A DNA stretch of 64,000 bases from Trifolium pratense (GCF_020283565.1 NC_060060.1:48782015-48846014); one strand, 5' to 3'. Positions 1-11,091 are shown, counted from the stretch's first letter. Notes: generated by a model from the letters alone, not told the origin. Numbers and translations: made by a program.

Positions 1-2046
1 TCTGGGTTTGAGACATCTTCAAAACCAGGAGGTTGCTTAACATACACTTCTTCAGAAATGAAACCATTTAAGAAGGCACTTTTAACATCCATCTGATACA
101 AGGTTATTCCATGATTAACAGCATAAGATAGAAGTAACCTGATTGCTTCAAGTCTAGCAACTGGTGCAAAGGTTTCAGTATAGTCAATCCCCTCTTGTTG
201 ACTATAACCTTGTGCAACCAGTCTAGCCTTGTTCCTTACCACTTCACCTTGTTCATTCAGCTTGTTTCTGAATACCCATTTTGTTCCAATAATGTTCTTG
301 TGTGAAGGTTTGGGCACTAGAGTCCACACATCATTCCTTTGAAATTGATTCAGCTCTTCTTGCATTGCTACAATCCAAGCATCATCCTTCAGAGCTTCAT
401 CAATCTTTGAAGGTTCCATCATTGAAATAAGACCAACTAATGATTCCTCATTTCTCAGTTGAGATCTTGTCTTCCTTGGACTATCCTTGTTGCCTAATAT
501 CAGTTCCTCTGGATGTGATGACTTGTATTTGAAAGTATTTCTTGGGGGCTCATCATCTTCAGACTCATCAACATCAGGTTCAGCAGATGATTCAGTTCTT
601 GGTTGTTCAGAGTCTGTAGGAACTATTGTGTTCAGAGGTACTTCAGAGAATGGATGTTCTGAGTAGTTAGGAATATCTGAATATTGATCCTCTGATACCT
701 GAAATCTAGACAAACCTTCCACAAGCTCTGACACTTGGTCAGGCTCTTTGTCATCAAATTTGACATGCATACTTTCCTCCACAGTATGTGTTTCAGAAAT
801 ATACAGTCTGTATGCTTTTGAGCGTTCAGAGTATCCTATAAAAATACCCTTATAGCCTCTAGCATCAAATTTCTTTAGATGGACTTTATTGTTTAAGATA
901 TAACATGTACATCCAAACTGATGAAAATAAGAAATATCAGGTTTTCTTCCTTTGAACAATTCATAAGCAGTTTTATTCAACTTAGATCTGATATAGATTC
1001 TATTTTGAACATAACATGCTGTGTTTACAGCTTCTGCCCATAAAAACTTTGCTACTTTAGTTTCATGCATCATGGTTTTGGCCATTTCTTGCAGAGTTCT
1101 ATTCTTCCTTTCTACAACCCCATTTTGTTGAGGAGTTCTAGGAGAAGAGAATTCATGCAAAATGCCATATTTTTCACAAAAGTTTTCAAAAGGTTCATTT
1201 TCAAATTCTCCACCATGATCACTTCTAACTTTTAAAATAGTGTAGCCTTTTTCATTTTGAATTTGTTTGCAGAAGATGCTAAACTCATCATAAGCTTCAT
1301 CTTTTGTTCTTAGGAATTTTACCCAAGTCCATCTACTGTAATCATCGACAATAACTAATCCATACTTCTTTCCATTTATTGAAGCAGTATTAACTGGTCC
1401 AAAAAGATCAATGTGAAGAAGTTCCAATGGTCTTGAGGTAGAGACAATGTTCTTAGGCTTAAAAGACGATTTTGTAATCTTTCCTTTTTGACATGAACCA
1501 CAAAGTGTGTTTGAGTGATATTTAATTTTAGGTAAACCTCTGACAAGGTCAAGCTTGCTAAGCTTAGAGATTAACCTCCAGTTAGCATGGCCTAACCTCT
1601 TATGCCAGATCCATTTTTCTTCACTCAAGGTCAAAAGACACATCACTTTTTGTTCATTCAAATCAGAAAGATTAATTTTATAAACATTGTTCTTTCTCAG
1701 ACCTTTGAATATCATGGAGTTATCAGATTGTTTAGACACAGTACATGATTCCTTATTAAAGACAACTACATAACCATTGTCGCAAAATTGACTTATGCTC
1801 AATAGGTTATGTTTGAGTCCATCTACTAACCAAACATCATTAATAGATAGGGAAGAATTACCTACTGTACCTGTACCTATTATCTTTCCCTTTTGATTAC
1901 CTCCAAAGCCAACAGATCCTCCTTCTTTCATAGTCAGCTTGGAAAATAGTTGTTTGTCACCAGTCATATGCCTTGAACATCCACTATCCAGATACCATGA
2001 ATGTTTCATGATATTTCTTTGAGTGGCAGGCTGTATGAGAAACAAC
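1..2046 (-). CDS. Sirevirus/copia pol, partial (protease, integrase, N-terminal RT), left copy
   Basis: This is the pol part of a Ty1/copia polyprotein, cut by the window edge inside reverse transcriptase. Reading leftward from about 2045, the frame is open throughout. In order I see the aspartic protease motif LDSGCSRHM, the GAG-pre-integrase block, an integrase start with HIDLFGP and later NGVVERKNR, and the RT opening ([12 protein letters not shown]). No ATG fits, and the frame lies one base out of the upstream gag frame, so the entry is a partial ORF and not a free-standing gene. Unlike its copy at 11092-14294, it keeps the block containing the integrase zinc-binding region and the first catalytic Asp. 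Probably expressible only as a polyprotein, if at all, because gag is truncated. Confidence 0.85.
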
Positions 2047-2047
2047 T

Positions 2048-3520
2048 TTAATCATTGCGATGGAACTCTTCATCAATGTTAATGATAAAGTCATCCCAGT
2101 ATTCTTCCTCTTCATTTCCCAAGTTCTGATTGTTAACTTGAGAACTTGTCAGCCATTGATCTAGGACATAAGCCCTTCTTCCCTTGCATAAGACTTGTTT
2201 CCACACACTAGGTAGGACATATCCTTTCCTAGTTGGTAAATCTGAATGGTACATAATTTCAGCTTTTGGTACCCATCTTCTGGGTCCTCGCTTGTTAGTC
2301 CACAAATGTTTACTGTGTTGTTGAGTGTGAGAGAAAGATTTTGGTTTGGAATAATAACTCTTTTGAAAATGTTTCTTAGTTTGAGTTCTGTTATTATTCC
2401 AGGACTTGGATTGTTTATGCTTCCAGAGTTTGTATTTATCACCAGTCCATTGATTTGACTGGTTATATCTATTGACTCTAGAATCATAAATAACCTTAGT
2501 CCTACGTTGCCTCTGAGGTTTGAGGTTTGACTTTCTTTTAAAAACTTCTGAGCCTTTAGGTTGACTTTTCTCATGAACTAGAATTCCTCTGGTTCCAGAA
2601 GTTGAAGCCTCAGATTTTGAAACTTTCAGAACATCTGAACTAATACTGTCAAGTTCTGAATAGCTTTTATCTTCTGAGCTTTTCTTCCCAGATCCTGAGG
2701 AACTTGGTTCCTCTGAGTTGTCATTTCCCAAATCTCTCAGATTATTATCCTCATCTTCCAGAGTACCAAATTTCTTTCCTTCTTCACTCTGAGGTACAAC
2801 ATAGTAAACCCAAGATTTTCCAACCTTTTTGGGATAGGTCTTTAGCTTTGAATATGTTCTACCATATTCATAGCCAAGTCCTTCTCCTCTATGTCTTAAA
2901 ACATTATAAATTCTATTAGCAGCTTTGCTCTTCCCAAGGTTGAGATGCACAAACTGTTGAAGAGCTATTTCCTGCTCATCAATAGGTTTGTGACAAACAG
3001 CACAACCCTTTTCAAAGTCATTTACTCTGTTCAGAGTTTCTTGATACAGACCTTGAAAATGTTCTGCTTGTTCAGTCAGAGTGTTGAGCTTTTCTTGAAA
3101 AACTTTTTGTTTACCCAACACTCTGAGATGTTTCTCAATAACCTTGTTAAGTGCAGTTATAAGTTGAGATTTAGAGCAGTCAGAAAATACCTCATCAGTT
3201 ACTTCAGAATCTGATCCTGATTCTGATTCATCGTCTGAGTCTACATCTGAGTCAGCTGAAGCCATCAGGGCTAGATTTGCCTCTTCTTCTTCCTCAACTT
3301 CTTCCTCAGATGATAGCTCTTCAAAAGTAGCCATCAGACTCTTTTTCAATCTGCTCTTGAATTGTTGCTTCTTTGAGCTGTATCTTTTGCTTTTGTCTTT
3401 AGCAGACATTTCTGGACAATCAGCAATAAAGTGTCCTGGCTTCTTACAGTTGAAGCAGTTCTTCTGATCATCCTTTTTGCTGACAAAATTTCTGGAGCTG
3501 TTACCTCCTCTGAAATTTTA
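2048..3520 (-). pseudogene. Truncated Sirevirus gag C-terminal region, left copy
   Basis: The frame enters near 3520, where a stop lies just upstream, passes a CCHC zinc knuckle (CFNCKKPGHFIADC) and runs to a stop at 2048-2050. The first ATG in frame is at 3409, after the knuckle, giving 453 residues. Visible parts are an acidic stretch (about residues 33-76), a heptad-like region (about 85-130), a CAVCHKP motif, a Ser/acid-rich linker and a basic, Asn/Gln-rich stretch leading toward the protease. The whole N-terminal gag (capsid-like half), leader, primer-binding site and 5' LTR are missing. The truncation point is also the duplication junction of the array. The ORF is intact here but frameshifted in the right copy. 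Confidence 0.8.
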
Positions 3521-3559
3521 CTCCATCTTTCAAAATTTTACTCTTAATTTTCTTCAAAT

Positions 3560-3960
3560 TTGAGTCATTATCAACAAACCTTGCATATCATCTTTTTTCT
3601 TCTCTTCCACCTTTCTCTCATTTTCAACTCCTCCCTCTTTTTCTTTTTCTTTCTCACTTTTTTCTACTTTTTCATTTTCACTCTTCCCTTCTACCACCTT
3701 CTTCTCACGCTCACTAGACACTACTTTTGTTCTTCCCTATGTGTGGATAAGGTAACTTCACATAATAAGAAATTTTTTGAGGTCCCTCTTTCAAAAGTTG
3801 ACTTTTTATCTTCCTTAACATTGAATCGGGATCAATAAGTCTTTCTTTCTTACTTTTCTCTTTTTTTTCCTCACTCTCATTTTCGACTTCTTCCTCAAGC
3901 TCACCATTTCTCTCATTTTCCACTTCTCCCTCATGATCTTTTTCCTCACTCTAAGTAATT
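3560..3960 (-). pseudogene. Charged low-complexity fragment, possibly Ty3/gypsy gag-protease debris
   Basis: The minus strand encodes a Glu/Lys-rich, low-complexity stretch followed by a short block with KEGPQK and KLPYPHIGK. That block recalls the gag-protease boundary of some plant Ty3/gypsy elements. Both strands are extremely purine/pyrimidine biased (long CT-rich runs on plus), so the reading may be partly accidental. It lies between truncated Sirevirus gag and a PPR gene start and is repeated at 15808-16209 with one extra T in a T-run. No LTR or full domain is visible. Confidence 0.35.
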
Positions 3961-3967
3961 GAGAGTA

Positions 3968-4124
3968 CTTGTAAGTGATTGAATGAAGAAACAAGATTAT
4001 CATGATTTTCTTGTTGGTGGCATAACATTGTTGAAGAAGAAATGAAATTAGGGTTTGGAAGTTGAAAAAGAGGGAGAGAAGAAGCATAGTACCTCCGAAG
4101 CTGTTTGGTTGAAAACGACAACAT
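3968..4124 (-). pseudogene. 5' fragment of an RFL-type PPR gene, left copy
   Basis: Starting at an ATG at 4124, the minus strand encodes about 50 residues matching the mitochondrial-targeting N-terminus of the PPR gene at 19089-21035 (shared strings RYYASS, PNF and LVSSFNHL). Similarity stops at about 3971, just before the first PPR motif would begin, where the sequence switches to the charged fragment. The methionine used by the intact gene is replaced here by Gln, but an upstream in-frame ATG exists in this copy. No PPR motif follows, so it cannot make a functional PPR protein. A promoter may survive upstream. Confidence 0.75.
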
Positions 4125-4154
4125 TGTGTAGAATGAATGAATTAAGGATAACAC

Positions 4155-5591
4155 TGAACCTATGTACAGCGAGAAATGTTCCCTCTCTCTATTATTTAGG
4201 ATTCATTCGTTTAATGTTTATGTTGGTGGAAGATTTGGGTTATAGGGAGTTAACATATATGAGTATAGTAGTTAATAATAGTTAATCAGACACGTGTAGA
4301 AGCAATGGAAAGAAAAATGGGCTTCTTCATATTGGGATTCAAGTTCAAATGTACTATTGGGAGAAGATGGTGAACAAAAGGATGACTCGGTGGTGGTGAA
4401 TCCACCGCCTAATTACTCTGTCTGACCGCAGGTTTGTTGCACACTGAAGTCTTGGCGGCACATCGTACTTGAACTTTGTCCCCAATCTCGTCGCAGTTCA
4501 TGTGTGCAACCATGACATGAATTTTATGCATGAGGGTGCAAAATCAGCATTCATCTCAGAATGACACGGCTGTATATGAAGGAGAAGGGCCCTGGAATAC
4601 ATGTTCTAGAATAGCATACATCTAATCTTGTACCATAAATACATGTTCCATAAATAATATTCACCAAAAATAAAGATAAATACTCATCCAAAACTGCAAA
4701 ATCAGTAATTATGTAGATCCAAGCTTGTACCTGTTGTGTACAATTCAAGTCGTTGGATATTAAATCTTAAGTTTATCATTCAAAAATAGTTAAGTTTTGT
4801 AAGATTAAAATTATTATTACGCAGAAGTACAAGTATTACAAAGAAAAAAGAAATTTAGCGACTCGTGGATCCAACAAATATTGAGATTCAGATTCAACAA
4901 GCATTAAGAACACTTTGTAACAGATGCCAAATTCCAGTCCACATAGATTGGATTTTAAGTTCAGACATTATCTAGATGTAAATTAAATTGATGCCGATAA
5001 ACACCAGAATAATTAGTTTATAAAAACTACATACAATGCAAAGATTTTAATTCGCACAGTTAACCAAAATACCATATAACTTTGGGTCAGTAAACTAATT
5101 GCTATAAAGGACATGTGATCAATACAGTTACCATGCAAAAGGTCGAAAACACAAAGCAGGTGGCAAAAAATATTGATAACTTACTTGAGAAATCACAAAG
5201 TCAAAGTTTCACTTAAACCAGCACTGTCCCAATTCACTTTCTATAGTAGCGAAAAGTTTCTCCGTAATGCCATTATTAATTCCTGATATAAAACCTACCA
5301 AAGTTGTTGTATTAAAATTTACCAGATCACTCCACCAAAATGATTCTTAGACTCAAGCTTCCTACAAGTATTAAAGATCATTCAATAAGACATGTAAATA
5401 GAAATACTAACCATCTCTAACGGGGACAGCAATATAAGTGTCATGCTTGTGCTTGTTGTGTTTACAACTCCACAGTCTAAAGAAACACTTTAATTGACAA
5501 TAATTGACTTTATTACTTGGCTGGAGCAAGTGTAGTACAATTTGTAAACTCCTAACCAAACAATATTTCCAAGACAACCGTAACAAATATA
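4155..5591. other. Non-coding PPR-cluster intergenic DNA, left copy
   Basis: AT-rich, no supported gene. It holds sequence found at several other places in the window: 4509-5305 aligns without indels to 61525-62321 and, less closely, to 38060-38600 plus 39478-39790. These are the flanks that normally lie between neighbouring RFL genes. It ends at ATATA (5587-5591), the target-site duplication of the adjoining LTR. The same block is repeated at 16404-17841. Confidence 0.8.
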
Positions 5592-6719
5592 TGAAGGTGT
5601 GAAAACACAAGAAGGGGGGGGGTTGAATTGTGTTTTAGCTAAGTTAAAACTTTTTCAAGTTCTTAACTCAACTACGTTAGCAGCGGAAAAGTAACACAAA
5701 AAATAACAAGATAAAGAGAGAGAGAGAGAGAGCACACAAGCAATTTATACTGGTTCCTCTCACAAAACGAGAGTAGTCCAGTCCCCTTGCACTTCCAAGG
5801 GAGTTCACTATAATCACACAAGATTACACCTGCTCAAGCACACAAGCAAGAGACTTCTCAACAATGCTCAAGCACACAAGCTTAAGACTTCACACTTAAG
5901 CACACAAGCTTAAGTTTCACACTTAAGCACACAAGCTTAAGTTTCCTCAAGTAAATAGTAAAGTATATAAAAATATACAAATGCTCTTAGATGAACCTAA
6001 AGTGAGCAAATACAAAGTAGTACAGAGTATTTGGCTAAAGTGCAAAAACACTTGACAGAGGTTCAGAGCTTGTATATCACAGAGTTCAGAGTTTGTTCAG
6101 CGCACGTTCAAATCTTAATAATTGTTCTTCTTGTTGTAGCTGAATCTTCTAGTATATATACCACTAGAAAAGAGTCGTTGCAAAAGGAGCCGTTGGAGTT
6201 GATAACCTTTTGTCTTCAAGCAGTCTGTCTTGATGCAGTTTGGTTGTATCCAAAACTAAGAAAGAGTTTCAGTTACTTTGACTACTGCAGAGAAGACTTT
6301 CCTTATTCAGCTAACAAAACTGAAGACCCACGTTCTCAAGTTAGGACAGACAAAACAGAGGTAGCTGAACTGATCAGGCTTGAAAGGTCCTTTTCTTCAT
6401 TGGTAGAAGAGTTGACTAACAAAGAGAATCTTCACAGCTTTCAAAGAGATCTTCAGAGGTTGATGAAGCTTGTAGACAGACAAGAAGTTCTGAAGTCTTC
6501 ATCCTCTGAATGTTGTAACTTCTGAAGTCCAACATCTTCTGAGCGCTTGTGAACTTCTGAATTTACATCGTCTGAACTTCACTCAGAGCTTATATGATGC
6601 TTATATCTGCGCACTCAAAATAAATTTTTAGTCCTTCCAATTGTTAATCAATACTTTGTTATCATCAAAACCTTTATAGATTTAGGGGCAAACATTTTTA
6701 AATCAATTTTGTTCCAACA
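5592..6719 (-). mobile_element. Sirevirus LTR, copy A (3' LTR of the body to its right)
   Basis: 1128 bp. Read on the minus strand it begins TGTTGGAACAAAATT next to a polypurine tract and ends CTTCA before ATATA. It looks identical to 17842-18969. It contains an (AG)n run near 5723 and short repeats of the form AAGCACACAAGCTTAAG (5880-5950). Its left side is PPR-cluster DNA and its right side is the element interior. Confidence 0.9.
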
Positions 6720-6733
6720 ATCTCCCCCTTTTT
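6720..6733 (-). other. Polypurine tract of the minus-strand Sirevirus
   Basis: On the minus strand this reads AAAAAGGGGGAGAT directly before the LTR start TGTTGG. That is the expected priming site for plus-strand DNA synthesis, and it fixes the LTR boundary and element orientation. Confidence 0.9.
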
Positions 6734-7299
6734 GATGATGACAAACATCAGTATTAATTGACAATTGTTGTTAAATTAACTTATCATGTTTCTCTTAGGT
6801 TTATGAGGTTTGCAAGCTCCCCCTAAGATTGATACTCCTTAAAGCCAAAACTTTAAGTTATATCCATGATATTTTAATTTAGTATAAGATTAAGATAATC
6901 TGAAATAAAACAAGTTTCATATCTTTCTTCAGAGTGAGAGGTTTGCAAGCTCTCCCCCTAAGTCTCATAAGGCTAAGTTAAAATTGCACTCTTAACTTAT
7001 CCTTACTTATGAAATTTATTTCAGTTTCAACTAACTTAGTCTCCACCTTGAAATACGTAAAACAACTTAAAAGTAACAACTTATAACTTAACAGATAAAA
7101 GCGAGATAAAAGGCGTGGTTTCAGTTTTGGAGTATATCAATTAATGCGTAACTACTCCCCCTTTTGTCATTATCAAAAAGTAAAACAAAGTTATATAACC
7201 AAGACAGTCAAAGAAAGAAGAGTGGTTGTTACAAAGGTGAATTAATTTCAAAAACGAAAACCAACGCGCTCAAAGGTTTATAAAAAGGAACAAGTTAAC
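6734..7299. other. Non-coding 3' region of the Sirevirus
   Basis: Untranslated DNA between the polypurine tract and the antisense ORF. It has GCAAGCTCCCCCTAAG-like motifs (about 6812 and 6947) that repeat the G-rich, PPT-like composition. A TATA-like TTTATAAAAA (7277-7286) precedes the antisense ORF by about 14 bases. Confidence 0.6.
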
Positions 7300-7665
7300 A
7301 TGCCTGCTTCACGTAAAAACAAGAATAAACAAGTGAAGCAAGAGAAGGTAGGAATAATGAAAAGATTCAGTTTACGCATCGCTGAGTTTAAGAGAAAGAA
7401 GAGCGAAGAGAAACGCGAAGACGAGGAGAAAGATAAAGAAGATAACAAGAAACCACAAGATGCGGAGATAATAATCATCTCATCAGATTCTGAAGCTGAA
7501 GAGAATGAAGATGATGCTGACTATGTTGAGTTCTTGGCTAGCTATGTTCCAGAGGAGGAACAAGAAGAAGAAGAACAAGAACAAAACCCAGATCCCATAG
7601 AAATTTCATCAGAGGATGCTGAGGAGAAATCAGAGATTTCTTCTGAGTTTTATCCATCTGATTAG
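7300..7665 (+). CDS. Antisense acidic ORF in the 3' region of a Sirevirus
   Basis: A 121-codon ORF runs opposite to the retrotransposon genes, between the envelope-like ORF and the LTR. The first 50 residues are strongly basic/charged (Lys, Arg, Glu), followed by IIIISSDSEAEENEDDAD, then long Glu runs and SSEDAEEKSEISSE, so the C-terminal half is highly acidic. IIIISSD resembles a SUMO-interacting motif (hydrophobic core followed by Ser/acid), which is inference. No catalytic domain, signal peptide or membrane segment is visible. A second ATG lies at 7357. Antisense ORFs in this position are known from Tat-lineage gypsy elements, but I know of no established function in Sireviruses. It may be a chance ORF in purine-rich DNA. 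Confidence 0.45.
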   Translation: MPASRKNKNKQVKQEKVGIMKRFSLRIAEFKRKKSEEKREDEEKDKEDNKKPQDAEIIIISSDSEAEENEDDADYVEFLASYVPEEEQEEEEQEQNPDPIEISSEDAEEKSEISSEFYPSD

Positions 7666-7907
7666 GATTAGGTTGTCTTTTTCTTTTTCTTTTTACCAAA
7701 GTACTCAACATGGTTAGAGCATTAAAAAAAATTTCCGTTTAAAAAAGCATCTTGTGTTCTTATGTTCTTATTTATCAAGACAATATAAATATCAAGTGAA
7801 CAAGAAAGAAGTAAGCAAGCAAAACATAAACAAAACAACTTAAAATAGATAAACCAGATAAAGTGTTCAGAAGATAAAAATAAAGCTTAAAACAAGTGCA
7901 GAGAATC

Positions 7908-10640
7908 CTAGGGTTTCTTAAGAAAGGCTAGGAGTTGGTCGAATTTATCATTCAAGGATCCCACATTGGAAACTAAACCATCCACCTTGGTTTCCAATGT
8001 CTCTTGAGCAGCTCTTTGACGTTCTAAACCTTCTTGCTGTTCCCTCAGGGCTTCTTGAAGTATCTGCAATTGATCAGCCACGACAGGAGCTTGATCTTCA
8101 ACCATAGGCACTTGTTCTTCAACCAAAGGTGCCTTGCCTTTATCAGAGGGTTCACCTTCCTCTGGGTAATCAATCATCAGGACATCATCCTGGTTCAGCA
8201 CATTCAGTACATCCTCTTCTGTGACATCCTCATTATGTAGCTCATTTGCCAACTCGGCAACTCTAGCAGCAGCTTCTTCTAACCTTTCAGACTCAGACCT
8301 CTGAGCTTCAAGATTCTGAAACAGCTTGGAGTCTATCCAGATGACTTTGAAGGCATTCAGACGGTGTTCAACAGCAGCAATTTCTTCCAGCCTAGCAAGT
8401 TCAAATCCAGCATGATTAAACATGGTTAACCTTTTCAATTCAGCCCGAGCCATACTATCCTTCAAGAAGCTTATCATATCCAAGTCCCTCTTACCAACAA
8501 CAGCCTTAATTTCTTCAGCAGCACTATCCAAAGCATTGCAAAGCCTTGCCTTAATGCTAGAAACTTCCAAGTCCACATCAGAAGGACAAACTAGAAACCT
8601 GTCCTTAAGCAGAGATAATCTAACTAAGTCTTCATGAATCTGAGCGGATAGATTACCAAAAGGGTTGGATGATGATGGTGAAGGATTGGGAATGGTAGAT
8701 AGGTTGGGTGTTTCATTGGCAGGGTTGTCAATAATAACAACTTCTGCCTCTGAAGGCTTGGGGGCACAAGTATGAATACGCTCAGGAGAAGCATGTTCAG
8801 TACTTGGATTAGGATGGGGTTCAGGGGTTGGTTCAGATGATGAGATATCAGAAGTGGATTCAGGGTAGATATGTTCAGGAGATGGTTCAGGAGATTTATG
8901 GTCAGGTGTTGGTTCAGGAGCAATTTGTTCAGGAGTTGGGTTAGGAGATTTTTGTGGAGAAGGTTGTTTGATAGGGGAGTTTGGTTCAGTGACAGGAATA
9001 TCTGGTTGAGGTTCAGATGGTGGAATGTTAGGTTGAGGTTGAGGTGATTGAGATTTAGGAGGTGAGCTAGATTTGTGTTGAGTTTCATGAGAAGGAGGGT
9101 GATTATTAAGAGGGTCAGGGCTCAAATGTTTTTCTAGTTCAGATAAGGGGTTATCAGAGGTTGGAATATCAGAGGTTGGTAAAATAGTTCTGAGAGGTTT
9201 GGTGTAACCTATTCCAATCTCATTTTCATTGAAGACATACTTAGAAGATTTACCTTTATCTTTGGAAATAGAAGCAGGTCTTTTCCTCAAACTAGCAGCA
9301 AGAGTCTCCTCATCAGATTCAGTCTTATCTTCTGACGTAGATCCTTCAGAAGAACTGTCTGAACTATCTTCCTCAATAATAATAGGCTCTTTTGAAACTC
9401 CTTCAGCAGCCTTGGTAGCAGATTCTTCATGCTTCCTCTTAGTCCTTTGCTCAACCATAGCTTTTTCTACCTTAATCTTCTTCTGAACCAGAAGATCTGG
9501 CTTAGGAAGATCAGCTTGAGCTTCAGCCTTTCTCTTTGGTTTCCTCTTAGGGTTATACATGTTTACAGGAGCTGGAGGAACCATACTTCTATCAACAACC
9601 AAACCTTCTTGTCTGAGCACTTCTAAGTAGTCCTGAATCACATGCTCAGCATCAGCTTCAGATATAACTGGGTAGCCTTCTACATACATACGATCTTCAG
9701 GTCTAACAGATAGCTCTTGTGGAGGTGCAACAGGCTTAGATGCAATAAGGCGCATCTTAGTAAGGAAACTAGCATGAAGAATTTCAGGAGTGAACTTCTT
9801 CTCCACAAGCTCTGGATGAAATTTCTTCAAGTTCTGAACAACATGACCTTGATGCAGAAGGTCTGACAACAGCCTAGGATAAACTATAGTAGTTTTCCTC
9901 TGAGATTTACTTGCAAAGATGGCTTCACAAATCCTTTCAAAGAAGTAATCTCCAAGATTTACCTTCTTTCCTGTCAGAAGGAAATACAGCAGATGACGAT
10001 GCGTCCAGGAGATTGTATCAGTCCCACCAACCCTTGGACTGATAGCTGCTATGATGATCTTGAAAAGAACTCGACATTCATCAGTCAAACCCTTTACTTT
10101 CCCTTTTAAGGAGAAGTCTGTGCATATGAGATGCAGAAGATCATCTCTGAATCTAGTATCCTTTTCAAACACATCTAACTCTATTCCAGAGTTAGGAAGA
10201 CCAAGAAGAGCATTTAAATGAATGGGCGAGAGTGCCATGTTCATCCCACAGATATTTGACCTAATCTGTACACCTGTATAATCCAGCAAACCCATTTCCT
10301 TCCTAGTTTTACCCTTCAGACTAGGATTCCTTTCTATTGCAGCAAGCTCTTCCTTCTTAGCTTCATGCTTATCAAACACCTTTGCTTTCATCCAAAATTT
10401 CTTCAACAAATCTGGGTAGATAGGACCGTTAAGCATGTCGAAGTACTTATCCCAACCTTGAGTGATAAAGTACGGCTTAACGTCGAAACCATTAGCTTTC
10501 AAACCCTCGAAATCAACTATCTTTTCTGACAGAAATGTGAGTTCAGATTCTGGGAATTCCATCTCGTTTCCAACAATCTGAAGGTTCTTGAAAATAAACG
10601 GAGGAATCCTTTTTGACGAAGAAGATGAAGTACCAGCCAT
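7908..10640 (-). CDS. Sirevirus envelope-like protein (910 aa)
   Basis: This ORF lies 3' of pol and 5' of the polypurine tract, exactly where Sireviruses carry their envelope-like gene. It starts at ATG 10638-10640. The N-terminal third (about residues 15-300) is a compact helical domain of the kind annotated as a putative plant transposon protein domain in many retrotransposon ORFs. A basic stretch (about 360-405), a Ser/acid-rich stretch (about 415-450), a long Pro/Ser/Glu-rich linker with repeated PEP/PSP units (about 495-650) and a C-terminal coiled coil (about 855-905) follow. I see no signal peptide or transmembrane helix, so an entry function is not supported by the sequence. The ORF is intact although pol and gag of the same unit are broken. 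Unlike the plus-strand element, it is not in frame with pol and is 450 bases away. Confidence 0.8.
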   Translation of the reverse strand: MAGTSSSSSKRIPPFIFKNLQIVGNEMEFPESELTFLSEKIVDFEGLKANGFDVKPYFITQGWDKYFDMLNGPIYPDLLKKFWMKAKVFDKHEAKKEELAAIERNPSLKGKTRKEMGLLDYTGVQIRSNICGMNMALSPIHLNALLGLPNSGIELDVFEKDTRFRDDLLHLICTDFSLKGKVKGLTDECRVLFKIIIAAISPRVGGTDTISWTHRHLLYFLLTGKKVNLGDYFFERICEAIFASKSQRKTTIVYPRLLSDLLHQGHVVQNLKKFHPELVEKKFTPEILHASFLTKMRLIASKPVAPPQELSVRPEDRMYVEGYPVISEADAEHVIQDYLEVLRQEGLVVDRSMVPPAPVNMYNPKRKPKRKAEAQADLPKPDLLVQKKIKVEKAMVEQRTKRKHEESATKAAEGVSKEPIIIEEDSSDSSSEGSTSEDKTESDEETLAASLRKRPASISKDKGKSSKYVFNENEIGIGYTKPLRTILPTSDIPTSDNPLSELEKHLSPDPLNNHPPSHETQHKSSSPPKSQSPQPQPNIPPSEPQPDIPVTEPNSPIKQPSPQKSPNPTPEQIAPEPTPDHKSPEPSPEHIYPESTSDISSSEPTPEPHPNPSTEHASPERIHTCAPKPSEAEVVIIDNPANETPNLSTIPNPSPSSSNPFGNLSAQIHEDLVRLSLLKDRFLVCPSDVDLEVSSIKARLCNALDSAAEEIKAVVGKRDLDMISFLKDSMARAELKRLTMFNHAGFELARLEEIAAVEHRLNAFKVIWIDSKLFQNLEAQRSESERLEEAAARVAELANELHNEDVTEEDVLNVLNQDDVLMIDYPEEGEPSDKGKAPLVEEQVPMVEDQAPVVADQLQILQEALREQQEGLERQRAAQETLETKVDGLVSNVGSLNDKFDQLLAFLKKP

Positions 10641-11091
10641 TGTTGGAGATTAGGGTAAGGTTTGGAAAACTAACGAGAGAGAAAGAAAGTTTGTTGGAGG
10701 TTTAGAGAGAATATGAAAGTGTAGGTTGTGAAAGTGAATAGTGTGCAAGTGTATTGTGTAAGTTTTATTTAAATGCACACAGTTAACACGAAAATAGCAA
10801 ATTTGGGAAGTTGCGCTAATTGACAGAAAGTTGAATACCAAAAATCATCATTAACCACCCACTACCTGACACACGTAGACCACGTGCAGAAATTTACTCG
10901 GTAACTGCTATTTTAATGGACAACTGTTCAGCAGTGAATACTAAACGTTTCCCACTTAAATAGTTCAGAGCCTCTGAGTTATTTAAAAATCTCTATCAGG
11001 GTTAGGTACTTCAGAGCTTGTGTTTCAGATGATCTGAATCATAAGTTCTGATATACTTAACCTCTTACACTTTAATTGCCAAAAAAAATTT
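10641..11091 (-). promoter_or_regulatory. Spacer between pol and envelope-like ORF, with TATA-like box
   Basis: The pol frame ends in TGA at 11092-11094, and 451 bases separate it from the envelope-like ATG. On the minus strand a TATA-like ATTTAAATAAAA lies at 10763-10774, about 123 bases before the ATG. CT-rich, A-rich leader-like DNA follows. An internal promoter for a subgenomic message is possible, but this is inferred from layout only. Confidence 0.35.

Noticed and set aside
6031..6525. 164-codon ORF on plus (and its copy at 18281-18775)
   Set aside because: It lies wholly within the Sirevirus LTR, opposite to the element's sense. It has no domain and a biased composition, and its repetition simply reflects the two LTR copies.
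1..6719. Two independent Sirevirus insertions for copies A and B
   Set aside because: Both share the same non-element junction in gag and the same host flank, which independent insertions cannot produce.
8624..9088. 154-codon Leu/Asn-rich ORF overlapping the envelope-like gene
   Set aside because: It is an alternate frame of the Pro-rich linker of the 910-residue protein, and its composition follows from that repeat.
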